Source: Membranipora membranacea (taxonomy: Eukaryota > Bryozoa > Gymnolaemata > Cheilostomatida > Membraniporidae). Taken from it: a stretch of DNA of 64,000 nucleotides. The stretch lies in assembly GCA_914767715.1 (NCBI GenBank), contig OU612069.1:20333387-20397386 (forward strand). The letters run 5' to 3'. Below are positions 31,746 through 42,950 of this stretch, piece by piece. The notes beneath the pieces are model-generated. The model was not told the DNA's origin, made no database searches, and saw nothing but the letters and a program-made list of their open reading frames with translations. The position numbers and the translations under genes are program-made. Within the stretch, counting starts at the first letter, position 1. Each line of letters opens with the position of its first letter.

Positions 31746-32499
31746 CTTTTGTGAGCCAGCCTGTGTCAACGACTGGCTAATCGTAACTTAACAATTAGAA
31801 AGTTTCCTCTCAAACAATGACTCATGGGCATCTACTTTCATGGACATGAATGACAAGGTGCGAACTGATTGAGCCCTCTCACTGTGGTTATAAATACATG
31901 ATCGGGCGTTTATAAGAGTTTCCCTGTTATATTTAGATCTGATGTTTTCGGGATTTAATCTGTGAAGTGAAATCTTTCGGAAATGCAGAGTGATACCAGA
32001 CACAACAACTACCCAGGCCCCGAAAACCTTACACATTTCATGTTCAATATAGCACTAAGATTTTTCCATGCTTGGTAAATTTTAATGCATTATGAGCAAC
32101 TGTAATTTTTTTTCATGTTTGCGAATAAGCATATAATACAGTTGAAAGATTTCGCAACCTCTCTAGTATGATATTTAAATCACAATTTCAGACAAAATCT
32201 AATTCTGATGATTATTCAGCCAGAATTCTTGTGGAACAATCCATCCATCAAGTACTCAAACTCAGCTAAAATAGTATACCACAGAGCAGTTTCCTGTTCC
32301 TGTTATTATTTAGTCTGTGCTCTATCATTATTAAAGCAATGTCTTGGAACTCCCCTAAACTGAAGTGTTACCCAGCTTAGAGTCAGCAACTACTTTGAGT
32401 TTTGCGCCGCGTCATGCACAAAGCTGATGCTGCCTAGCACATTATTTACTACCCACTAATGCATTGCTGCGAAACCTTGGTTGCCCTTTAAGAGTAAAC

Positions 32500-32765
32500 A
32501 GAGTACAATTTTGTTATTATCTCCCTTGTCATTTGCCACAAGTTTCATCGTACAAGTTAACATGGCAATTGATGTAATCTGTTGCAAATTTTATAGTGGT
32601 ACTTTGTTAAAACTACTTATAGTTTTTCTGCAGTATGATACTCTGCAGTTTTCATAATTATTTCTTTATTTAGTTGCTGGTTTTGCCACCATGTGCAGAC
32701 ATAGGTTGATACAAATATATTATGCCATTGACCATGATAAATTCTACTTAAGCAAGTCACCGAAG
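32500..32765 (+). repeat. Module P, right half, copy 2
   Basis: TTGTTATTATCTCCCTTGTC, the CAATTGATGTAAT block and GTGCAGACATAGGTTG match 16917-17113. It leads directly into the U2-headed array. Confidence 0.65.
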
Positions 32766-33298
32766 ATCGCTTCTCGGCCTATTGGCTAAGATCAAAGAGT
32801 CATGGCCAATGGCTGATTAGTGCCTGTTTCAGTTTCTGGCAGCTTGCTGCACACTAACGATTAGGAGGTCCACCATGGCCTCACCTCTAGGATGCATACT
32901 AGTTTACTAGGATGTATCACACTCTCAGTACAAGGACTCAGGGCAACTTGTGTCCCTCTTTAGGGGCAGCCCACCCTCTGTTTTGTCATAAACAGGGCTT
33001 CTCGGCCTATTGGCTAAGATCAAAGTGTCATGGCTAATGGCTGATTAGTGCCTGTTTCAGTTTCTGGCAGCTTGCTGCACACTCATGATTAGGAGGTCCA
33101 TCATGGCCTCACCTCTAGGATGCATTCTAGCTTGCTAGGATGTATCACACTCTCAGTATGAGGACTCCGTGCAATTTGCGTCCCTCTTTAGGGGCAGCCC
33201 ACCCTCTGTTTTGTCATAAACAGGGGGGACCGCTTCTCGGCCTATTGGCTAAGATCAAAGTGTCACTGCCAATGGCCGATTAGTGCCAGTTCAGTTTT
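32766..33298 (+). repeat. Tandem array of U2 snRNA-headed units (2.3 units)
   Basis: Units start at 32766 (ATCGCTTCTCGGCCTATTGG, the exact U2 5' end apart from one base in the loop), about 32996 and about 33230, so the period is about 232 bp, head to tail. The third stops near 33298. Each full unit has the 12-bp hairpin, the GAGG/CCTC hairpin, the GTCCCT stem and the terminal CTGTTT, TGTCAT, AAACAG hairpin. The first unit reads GATGCATACTAG, losing one pair of the long stem. No Sm site or branch-site complement is present. Confidence 0.88.
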
Positions 33299-33990
33299 GT
33301 GGTGTGATCATCATTATTTTACACTGATATACTCTTTGGCAGTACTAGTTGTTTTTCCACCATGCAGAAAATTGTTTAGATTACAGTTAGTGACAGCTAC
33401 AAAAATAACAAGATAAATTTGAGCTTATAATAATAAATTTTAAAATCATCTGCAGTCATCTAATCAACAGCTGTAATTGAGCTTGTGTTCAAGAAGTTCT
33501 GTGAGCTAACTTGTATACTTGTATCTGAGCTTGATTGCGAACATATGCTACCTTAATGAAATTGATTGATACAATGGTTGCAATCCTTTAAACAAAATTC
33601 CTCACAGTAAAATATCAAGTGATTCAAAGCGTGTCCCGGCATATTTGTGTGTGACCTAATATATACATTTTATCTGCTAAAATCTAATTTCCAGCCGCTT
33701 GATTACAATCTTTAAAATTTCTGCAGTATCTGGTTGTCAACTAAAAACAAAAATCTGGAAATCCGCCGACCAGTTGCCATTTGCCTTATGGAACAAACCT
33801 AAAATTATGGAAAACTTCTTGCAGCTTGGTAGAAGTTGATTAACATTTCCAGTGATGGAAGAAGAAAGTTTCACGAGTTCCTTCAGTGTCCAGGTGCAAA
33901 AGAAACTTGATGAAAGTGTTTTTGACTTTCTTGGTGTTTGCTATTTCGAGAAAAACTTTGGCCGATCCAAGTGTACTCATTCGCAATGAA
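33299..33990. other. Non-coding, no feature recognised
   Basis: AT-rich sequence between the U2-headed array and the next module. A 66-codon minus frame at 33840-34040 has no recognisable motif. Confidence 0.5.
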
Positions 33991-35460
33991 ATGCTGACGC
34001 TGTTATCATGATTCATACTACTGACAAAGTAATGAGCCAATCAAACTGTTTTCTTTGTCGTGATACAATTTAGGTACGAGTGCACTATACATCAGAGTTG
34101 TCTGTTCAGTTTCAGCGGATGGATAACTTCCTTATTTGCTTGTTTTTAGATACATATATTAAATATATACTTTAATTGTCAATCTACAATCATCTTTAGG
34201 ATTTTTTTAGATTATTTAGATGAAAATAATTATACATCTGAATTAAAACCACCTGCTGTAAATTTTGGGAACAAATTGCGCCTCAATATTTATGGGATGA
34301 TCGAGACATTCTCACTTTACTCTTTGATCTGATACATTTATTCTGTAAGAATTGGTGCATTGATTCAAAGTTATCTCCCTTGTGAAAGATTTAATACTTA
34401 AATTGTCATTTTGTCATCGAAAGAGCTTTAATACGTGAAGTTTCGAGTTTTTTGTGCACCTAAATATCAAATTTTAATCTTTTTATTCAGTAAACATGGA
34501 ACATTAACTGGTATAGAAAGATTATTGAGATTAGCACATTGGTCATGAATTTAATTTTTCATGATCAGTCAAACTGGTACAGACAAGTTCTGTAACTTTG
34601 GAATAATAATTGGCTATCTTTCGATAACCCATTTTTTGAGAGTCCAGTTATATTGCATTGTCAATGGCTGGCTGACAATTTAAGCTAATGACTTTTACCA
34701 TAAAGGAACAGTGCAGAAGTAGGTGATGAAAAGTACGTTTTATGGTAATACCTAGGGCACTCATATTCAAGACTAGGGCTATACTTAGACGAGAATAATA
34801 ACTTCTCTATCTGCCTCTTGGGTGAAAAGAGTAGTCATTTCCAGGTATACAGTCATTTACCCAACACAAGCCGGATTTAGTGAGGTCAAAAAAGACCCAG
34901 TGTGCAAAGGTGAGTACACGAAAATATGAAATAACAAAGAGTGGGAGTTTTGCTAAATTTTTGCATTTGGATTGTAAATTTTAAAGTTAATTTAAATTTG
35001 AATGTATATGGACACAAAAGAAGTATTATAACTTTCTTTGGATTTTGGCACAGCCAATACGAATTCAGCTGTTGAATGGAGTTTCTCCTTTGTTTGTAGT
35101 ATAACAAGGAGGAATTAGTTAGATACATGGAGATTTGTTTATTATTATAGTATGAAATATTTTTTCTGGTGGAGCGTGGCACTACATGATCAGGTCAACA
35201 ACTGACGAGTGATAATCTTATGGATTATGGCTGTCTTATTCGAAGCGCTATATGCACCAAAATATAGAAATATGCTGCCATTAGTGGTTTGATATTTTGA
35301 CATTTGAAAATTTTTTAAATAGTGAAGTCATCAACTGATACACATTAATTTTCATTACTTATGACCATATCAATTTAGTACAATGTCTATGACACAGTCA
35401 TGTAGAACTATATATGATTGATTCTTGCAAGGTCAAGGCAATTAGAAACATCAATGTTAA
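33990..35460 (+). repeat. Module D with stem-loop, copy 1
   Basis: 34000-34560 parallels 42480-42945 (shared CAGTAAACATGGAACATTAA, CTGGTATAGAAAGATTA and CACATTGGTCATG). 34545-35230 parallels 56310-56460 and 59380-60000 (TTAATTTTTCATGATCAGT, ATTTCCAGG). The stem-loop in this copy (34645-34672) is decayed. No gene seen. Confidence 0.65.
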
Positions 35461-35464
35461 TTTA

Positions 35465-35515
35465 TTATTACATAATCTGTTATAGGTCCAGTGTCTCCAA
35501 GATCAAAGTGTGACT
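35465..35515 (+). repeat. Diverged left edge of a U2-like/module E repeat, split by a transposon
   Basis: CCAAGATCAAAGTGTGACTG resembles U2 bases 22-34 and continues after the inserted element at 36377 with AGCATCTGTTCT, which matches U2 bases 35-46 at 11 of 12 positions. The rest of module E follows. Confidence 0.5.
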
Positions 35516-35523
35516 GAGACCAG

Positions 35524-36376
35524 TAGGGGTGGAATGACCTCTTGAGGGTCGGATATGTGTTATGTCTGATCCGAGATGATGCGTTTTTTAATCAACACTT
35601 ACCTAGCATCATTTATCTCACTGAAAACGACAAGGGAGGAAGTATGATAGTCATTAATTTGTAGTTCAGATAAGATAATTGAGTTTGGCTGAATGCACTC
35701 AGTGGTGATCAGTAGGCATTCAATTCCTATCTCATTTTCATAGCTATCTATATTGTTGCTGATTAAATTTGATGGATGTGTTTTTTCTGCTGAACTTGAT
35801 AGAAGCATCTATACTCAGATCGTTGTGGCATAAGACAAAATTTTGTCCAATGATGTTCCTTGTAACAAAATGTCTAGGTTGATGAACAAAGTAATTATCC
35901 TCTTCTGCTTTTTCAAAGTAGGAGGACAATTCCTATCCCTAATCACAACAGAGAGTTTGGGACCAGGGAAGGTTGAATACATAGGAGCAGGGAGTTTGTT
36001 CAAACTCAGTGATTTTTATTATCGGGGTTTGAGTGATCCTGGCAAATTGAGTGCCTATGCACAGATTCTCGTTGTCAAGAGATCTTAGAACTCATTAAAT
36101 GATATTTTCAAATAATCGATTTGTGTGATCCTTGCGCTGTTTGAGCGATAAGTTGCTCCTGTAAAGAATTATATCTAAGCTGATATGTGCACATTTGAAT
36201 TAGGGTAATGGTTCAGGGAAGAGATTGTTGACGGTGTTTATCCAAGTATTAAATGACCTTAATTATATTATGGTGCAAAAGAAGAGCTGCTGTGACTGAT
36301 AAATTTAGCATTTTTACGCGTTATCCGATCCGATATCCGATCCGAGGTTGCCCAACCCTGATCCGTTCCACCCCTA
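35524..36376. mobile_element. hAT-like non-autonomous transposon with 8-bp target duplication
   Basis: TAGGGGTGGAA at 35524-35534 is repeated inverted as TTCCACCCCTA at 36366-36376. The element is flanked by GAGACCAG at 35516-35523 and 36377-36384. Subterminal GGATCGG/CCGATCC motifs occur at both ends (GTCGGATATGTG, ATCCGATATCCGATCC). An 8-bp duplication and TAGGGGTG ends are characteristic of hAT elements. It has no transposase frame and interrupts a module E repeat, so it is younger than that repeat. Confidence 0.9.
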
Positions 36377-37010
36377 GAGACCAGCTGATCAGCATCTGTT
36401 CTATTTATGGCAGCTTGTTGTATTGTGAACTTGTTACTGTCTTAAGGGCAGCGCCAATCTGTTTACATAATAGTAATAATTCTTCAACAACACATATCAT
36501 TCTTATCACACAGATTGCAGGCTGCTTGATATATCAGTTATTCAAAGCCCTGAGCTACCTTAGACAAACTTGCCAATAATTTGAATTTTGTATGCAGCCT
36601 GATTAGCATATACACGCAAATAATATCCAATAAGCAAATTGTGACTAGTTGTGCAGCACTAGTATCTGCAGATAATAACAATTTCGTGGTTAGATTGCTT
36701 TCTGAATAGCACAATTTGAATCTCCCATTGATGGTTGTGTTTGATTTATGTCTTGTCTCCCCTGTCAAACATTTTAGGTTTCATCCTGCTGATATATTAC
36801 GCAACTAATTAAATGCCCTGTGAATCAAATTACTATATTTGGTTACAGACATGTACATCTTTTCTTCAGTATGAAACTTCTACAGATTCAATGTGAATTT
36901 GCTTACTTCTAGTGTTGCCACTTACGGCGCAGATAGATTGCTAATTATATAGTTCTCTATAAACCTTTGCGTTAGCAGATACCCATTTATATAAATTCTA
37001 CAATACGTTC
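36377..37010 (+). repeat. Module E, copy 2
   Basis: Close match to 60050-60590, including GCTGCTTGATATRTCAGTTA, CCAATAAGCAAATTGTGA and GCAGATAGATT. It ends where a LINE fragment begins. Confidence 0.75.
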
Positions 37011-37017
37011 TACAATA

Positions 37018-37990
37018 CGCAGGATAACCTATGCCTACCTGTACAAGAGTCCTTCGAAAACCAAAGACTTGATCTTTTTTTATATTTTTTCTCTTTCTGG
37101 ACAAGAAATCTGTTTCCACACACATATACTAAAAACAGTGCACACTGCTTCAAACTTCTGGACCAATATAAAAAAGCACACACTGTACTAGATAAAATAG
37201 ATAAAAAATCTAAAGACATTCTTATAATAAGCCTTGTGTCGAACAATCAGCTCTACCAATTTCTCACAGGAGAGGGCGATCTCTTACCCATTAAAATTCA
37301 TACAAACCAAGAGTTAAGTGAAATCGAGAAAACCTGATTAATTAAAATATTGAACAATTATAAAGTGTCATCACAAAACTCCAGCTTAATGTGGAAGACA
37401 GCCATGAATGGCATAGTAAATGGAGCCACCCTTTTAAAATGGAAAATACAAAGAGTGAAAACAACTTGTAACTTTTGCATAAAACCAGAAAAAGAGACAT
37501 TAGAACATGTTATTGCATCATGCAGTTCCCTTCAGGAGACAAGAAATATAATGATAGAATCTGTTAAAAAGCTGGGAACACACTAGCCTATCTTGACAAG
37601 CTTTGTTTGGTGGGGGGGGGGAACAAAGCTTGTCAACGCTTGCATGCTCGACGGTCGAGCAGCTGATATTAAATATTGTCTTCTCTTGCGAGCGGGAAGA
37701 TAACTCCTTTATCACACTAATCAATTTGTATGGTCGAGCAGCGTTTATAAAATATTGCCTTCTGTTGTTATCGTTAAAACAACTCCTTTATCGCACGAAT
37801 GGAACGGCAGGCATGAAATAGTTTTTGAGAAAGCGGATGAGGAAAATAAGATAATTGAAATAGAAAGGAAAATAAAAGCGTTTAGTGACTTCTTCTACAA
37901 CGAGAGTATTGTCCAAGAAAGTAACTTAAAATGTAAGGGCAGGTGAGGTTGGTAGAGGAGTAGCCTGTCCTGGTGACAGTAGTTGAGTAC
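37018..37990 (+). mobile_element. Tx1/L1-like LINE C-terminal fragment and 3' UTR start, interrupted
   Basis: RITYAYLYKS, then WKTAMNGIVNGATLLKWKIQ, CNFCIKPEKETLEHVIASCS (a Cys/His finger at the ORF2 C-terminus) and EIVFEKADEENKIIEIERKI. About 220 bp at 37583-37803 replace LINE sequence between KKLGTH and RHEIVF. The copy is truncated at its 5' end and frame-broken. It is followed by the 3' UTR module and stem-loop at 38015-38236. Confidence 0.85.
37583..37803. repeat. Insertion with G-tract hairpin and a duplicated 75-bp segment
   Basis: TTGACAAGCTTTGTT at 37593-37607 pairs perfectly with AACAAAGCTTGTCAA at 37622-37636 around a loop holding ten G. Two direct copies of a segment starting GGTCGAGCAGC and ending ACTCCTTTATC follow. 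It sits inside a LINE fragment. Confidence 0.75.
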
Positions 37991-38014
37991 GCAGTACAAC
38001 TCATGCCTTAAGCA

Positions 38015-39658
38015 AGTCACCGAATACCACCACAATTTTTTTCTTTTTCATTGGCTAAGCAGAGGTAGTTTATTAGAGAATTTTTACCATCATAAAAAAC
38101 CAGATCCTAAAATAAAAACTAGTTTCTAAAGATACAGTAAAGATAAGTTATATTTTTTTTCGTTCGAGTTCCTCTAATAAACAGGATATTTCAGTTTTTG
38201 AGAGCCAGTCTATGATGCATAGGCAACGAGTGGCTTACCCTTACACAATGTTTATATGGGATCTCCACCGCTGGCTGAAACTTTTATGCTAGCATCTATT
38301 CCCCTGCCCTCTGGAGTTAGTGTAACTGGGTATCTTAGATTGCTAGGGGTTATGGTGTGGCTTATTGTAATAAGCGTTGAGCTAGGCTGATAATCGTAAA
38401 TTAAACTTACCTGCAAATTAAATTAGAGCTCTGAGTATATGCTAACAGGTGATTGAATGTATTGGCAGCAAATGTTGCAAAAGGTGTGAGAGGCTAGGAA
38501 TGCTGAAAGATTATGGGCTTCGTTGAACTGAAGCTGAAAGGTGAATCTTTAAATCTATGAGAAACCCTCTTTTCACCCTGTTTCCATTTGTATATGTGAC
38601 CATCGCAAATTTAATTTAAGAAGAAGATCGATGCGCTCTGCATACATTAACATTATGTAGACACAATCAAACATATGTCCAAATGATATCCAGTAAGCAA
38701 TTAAAAAGTGGGGTGCACCAGTAGTATTTGCAGATAAACACTCGTTGTGTGACTAGATTGCACTTAGAACTTCCCATTGATGACAAAGCTTACATTTAAG
38801 TAGCCAACATTTACCCACTCTCTTTATTTCACCTTTGTTTTGCCTCAACTAGCCAGAATTTACTGCTTGTACCCTTACAGCTCTAGCTATCATCTACTCC
38901 TCCTTTGGGCTGTCTAAAATGGGGAGCCAGCTGGCAGGCAGGAGGAGATGCCGTCCATCGATCTGGCAGCAGCTCACAACTAGAATTTGTTAGGATCAAT
39001 CAGATCAAACTTGATGTATTTTAATGAAAGTGTGGGATATGTTTGTAATCAAGACACGCAATGAGTAATGGCTGCATACCAAGTCACTAACCATTCAATC
39101 AGTAACGCCCACAATCTGGGGGAGATGAAAATATATATGAGGAACTGTTGCAACCACTTAAGACAGTTTTGGCAAATTGCAAGATAAATAACTTGAATGT
39201 GTTAACATAGATAAGATTAACAGAAATCTCTGAGGAGCTCATAACTCTACTATGATCTAAATTTGATCCTGTATATAGCAACTTGTCCAAACTACGGACA
39301 AAAAATGATTCCACTAACTTTGAGACTCAAATGTTGTATCGTAATTTATTCTCAATATTCTATTTGATCTATTTGGCAATCCTCACACTATGTCACAATG
39401 TGTAAGTGTCAAAGGTCAAAGGCCCGAATCTTAGAGTAGACTATCAACATACTGAGCTCAACAACAATATGATAAAAAAAGAACTTTGCAGGACTGAATC
39501 TAATGCTCTTGTAATTAATGAGAGGGTCACTGTGTTTCTTGTTCCATAGCTTTTTCAGCAGTGCAGGGTAGGGAGAATTTAGTTGCTTCGATTAATAAAG
39601 TCGTCTTTCTTGTGTTTTTCTTGCAAAAATCGGTGGAAGAAAGAGCTCACTAAAGTTG
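38015..39658 (+). repeat. LINE 3' UTR module, stem-loop and module G, plus unassigned sequence
   Basis: 38015-38190 is the LINE 3' UTR module. A stem-loop copy with GAGTGGCT on its right arm follows at 38200-38236. 38240-38640 matches the last 380 bp of the window (GTGTAACTGGGTATC, GGCTTATTRTAATAAGC, GAGCTAGGCTGATAATC). 38640-38800 matches part of module E. 38800-39658 holds nothing I recognise. Confidence 0.6.
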
Positions 39659-39659
39659 C

Positions 39660-40246
39660 TCATAAACACAACAATTACACAATCCATATTAGAATCAACT
39701 CGATTGTGGTTGCCAACTTTTATTTATATACCTCCTAATTGTTTGGAGGTAGGGAATTTGTCCTGGACTCTGCAGGAACAATTGATGTAACCGAGTCAGG
39801 TGTTATTAATCGCTGCTTTTAGACTTATTCCCTCTTTACCATTTATCTTCCTTTAGCCCGCCATGCAAGCTTGTTTTGCAGTCTCTATTCAGGTAATTAC
39901 ATGTTGTGCGCATAAGCAATTACATGCTGTGTGTGCAGGTAATTACATGCTGTGTGCCAAGGTTATCGTATAACACACCTACGATTAGCTCACTCAGAGA
40001 TTTGTCATTGATTCATCCGGTACAATTTTGTTTTTATCTCCCTTGTCATTTACTACAAGTTTAATGCTGCTTGTTTACTTAGCAATTAATGTGATATGTT
40101 GTTAATCAACTTGTTATGCTTAGTCAAAGTCATTTATTGTTTTAAACAGTATTATAGTTTTGCACTTTTCATGTTTTTCAATTTAGATATTAGTGATGTC
40201 ACCTTTTGCAGACATTTCTTGTTTATTATAAGTGTCAGAGATGCCA
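39660..40246 (+). repeat. Module P, copy 3, with internal triplication
   Basis: Matches 16562-17130. It also contains three near-copies of AGGTAATTACATGCTGTGTG (about 39891-39955), where copy 1 has only one. Confidence 0.65.
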
Positions 40247-41199
40247 AATCTCGACTGGAGATAAGTAAGATTGTGGGTGCTGTGACAACTGCACGTCATG
40301 GCATCGGCTGGGAAGCAAACCGGTGGTTCTCAAAGGAAAGCCCAAAGGTTAGACGGGAGATGGTAGTTGATGAGGTGCGCAAGATGGAAGAGGAGCGCCG
40401 CCAGACACAAGCTGTAGGCCAAGCCCAACAAGGCAGGTGGACTTGTTGGGAGTCTGTTGAGCAGCGTCAGCTCAAATGGACAGAATTGTGGTCGATGGAG
40501 CCACAAAGGATCAGCTTTCTGGTTGGTGCAGCTTATGATCAACTACCGACCCCGGCAAACCTGGAACGCTGGAATTTGACCGAGAACTCGAAATGCGCCG
40601 AGTGCTCGGCTAAGGGCACACTTCGACATATACTGTCGAATTGCCAACAGAGCCTGGGAAGATACACGTATAGGCATAATCAAGTCCTGAAAGTGTTGTG
40701 TAAATATGTCACGGAGAAGTGTGAATATGCTAATGCTGGTGGTGAAGCGCGTGAAAAGATTTTGCGCAAAAAGGGATTGATGAACAGCGGAGAATGGCAG
40801 GTGAGATGCGACCTCACAGAGCAGCTCAGCATGCCACAGCATATTGTGATCACGAACCAAAGACCAGACTTAATTGTTTGGTCTGACAAAGAAAAAGCAC
40901 TAATACTGATGGAATTGACGGTGCCTTGGGAAGAAAATCTCTCATATGCGCATGAGAGAAAACTGACAAGATACGAAGATCTGGTCACACAATGCCAAGA
41001 CAAAGGTTGGAATTGCGAATTATTCGCAGTGGAAGTTGGCTGCCGTGGATTCATGGCTAGATCAGCTACCAAATTTCTGACCAGAGTTGGGCTTTCAGGA
41101 AGAGCACTCAAACAAGCCACAAAAAGCATAGTACATGAGGCAGAAAGCGCATCTGCATGGATATGGCAACAGCACTGTGTGAAGACAAAAGCTAAGTAA
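40247..41199 (+). CDS. C-terminal part of an RLE-type retrotransposon protein (CCHC finger plus restriction-like endonuclease)
   Basis: An open frame runs through 40096-41199 without a stop; similarity to retrotransposon proteins starts about 40247 (RDAKSRLEISKIVGAVTTAR). At about residue 182 CAECSAKGTLRHILSNC fits C-x2-C-x7-H-x4-C, the finger found before the endonuclease in R2-like LINEs. Then RPDLIVW, followed after 11 residues by MELTVPWEE, is a PD...E-x-T nuclease core, and VEVGCRGF and SASAWIWQQ follow. The reverse transcriptase expected upstream is absent; module P takes its place. In this decayed setting an open 318 codons is unusual: either a recent 5'-truncated insertion or a retained fragment. 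Confidence 0.8.
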
Positions 41200-42055
41200 T
41201 CCTATTACTTGTAAGCTGGGGTTTAACACACTCACTTTGTTTTGTGGAGTTGGCCAGCATTTAATTCCTTTTGTTATAATCCTTGTAAGGATTAGAATGA
41301 GGGGATTAAGTGATGATAAGCAAATTGCTTGGGGTAGAAGGCTAAGCAAGATTATGCCTTTAATACTCAAATTAAAGTAGTTTAATCTCTGCAGAGTGAA
41401 AATCAAAGTGAGTCTGAGTTAGATCTAAGGTTTTACAAACATAGGATTAAAAGCTTGGCCCTCGCATAAAAGGCAGGCAGAGCGAGACAGGAAATCACAG
41501 TCAGCCCACTGGCTGTAGCGCAAACAAGTCATCTCTCTGACTTGTGTATGAGTTGTACTATGCTCAATGTGGTGAATTTGAGTAGCGAACGAGTGGCACG
41601 AGGGGCGGGTGCCTTGACGATAGCGACTTTGCGCCGATGAGTTGATGGAAAGCAAACCTCCCTGCACTGGTTTGGCTTAGAGTATAAGCATGAGAGTGAT
41701 GGGGCGAACATTGTTGCACTGAAACAATGAAGAGTTGGCAGCCTCCCTGGTTGCGCAACAGCGTAAACACACCAATTATGTCAAACCACCGAAACTGACA
41801 AAATGCACTGAGGGATCGATGAGATTGATTGAGATGCTCAGCAACACACAGGGGTGGCTTCATGCTGCTGGGGCCGGCCATGAGGAGGTTGTACTAGAGA
41901 AGGCCTCGAAACAGCGTTTGACTCATGGTTTCTAGCTGAAGACCTGTGTGTTGTGCAGTGGTACGCGCACCACTGTATGTTGTATCGTTGTATCTTATAA
42001 CTGAATACCATAGACCCTTAGTACTTACAGTATGCCGAAGAATTTTTCTTCAATA
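41200..42055 (+). other. Probable 3' untranslated region of the RLE element, then unassigned sequence
   Basis: Less AT-rich than its surroundings and without repeat modules up to the stem-loop at 42060. Minus-strand open frames of 80-105 codons in 41425-41881 overlap each other in different frames and look like by-products. Confidence 0.5.
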
Positions 42056-42950
42056 TTATAGTTTTTGAGAGTCAGTCAATGTCTGGCTGAACCTTACATA
42101 ATTTATAGATCAACATGGATCTTTTTTCCTGTGCACTGCGAGTCCCTCCCCACCATTATACTGCCTTGCTGCTGGCAGCTGGATAGAGGTGACTCACAAT
42201 ACTGGCAGCCTGGATTTTTCATGATCTACAACCTTTTTTTTCCAAATGATTTCATTCGGGCTTTAGCATACACACTGAGAAAACCTCCTATATTATTGTC
42301 ATCAAATTAAAATGAAGCAATATATATAACGTGTTACCAGGGAAGGTGTGATATATATAGACTGCATTACACCTTTCAGGGGACATTGTTTACAATCATT
42401 GGTCATTACATAATAATTTACGCCACTTGTGTATGCAAGTCTGAATTATAAGTAACCTATAAATCATGATACAAGTGATACCATGATTCATACTGACTAA
42501 ATCATGACCAAACAAAGCTGTTTTAGCAGGTTTTAGGTACGATTGCACTTTGCATCGGAGTTATCTGTTCAGTTTCCGAGGGAGGATAAATTTCTTGTTT
42601 GCCCGGTTTAAGAAGAAAATACTTATACATCTGAATCCGATAGCCTCCTGTGACTATGGGAACAAATGGCACCTTAATATTTATGGGATAATTATGACAT
42701 TTTCACTTGAACTCTTCAAACTGACACATTTATTCTGTAAGAATTAGGGCCTTGATTGAAAACTATCTCCCTGTGAAAGGCTGGACACTGGAATTGTCAT
42801 TCTTTCATCCAAAGAAGCTTGACACATGAGGCTTTGAAATGTCTTTGCTCCGAGATCACAAATCATGATCTTTTGAGTCAGTAAACATGGAACATTAACT
42901 GGTATAGAAAGATTAGTGAGAATAGCACATTGGTCATGGAACTCCAGGGT
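42056..42950 (+). repeat. Stem-loop, module G start and module D, copy 2
   Basis: TTTTTGAGAGTCAGTCAATG is a shortened stem-loop. GCAGCTGGATAGAGGTGAC follows as in copy 1 (17900). 42480-42945 parallels 34000-34560. Similarity ends abruptly at CATTGGTCATGGAACTCC. Confidence 0.65.

Noticed and set aside
40330-41129. Minus-strand frames of 70-149 codons
   Set aside because: Antisense by-products of the open RLE frame on the + strand.
41425-41881. Overlapping minus-strand frames of 60-105 codons
   Set aside because: Three frames overlap in the same stretch next to a retroelement 3' end; no motif and no splice logic.
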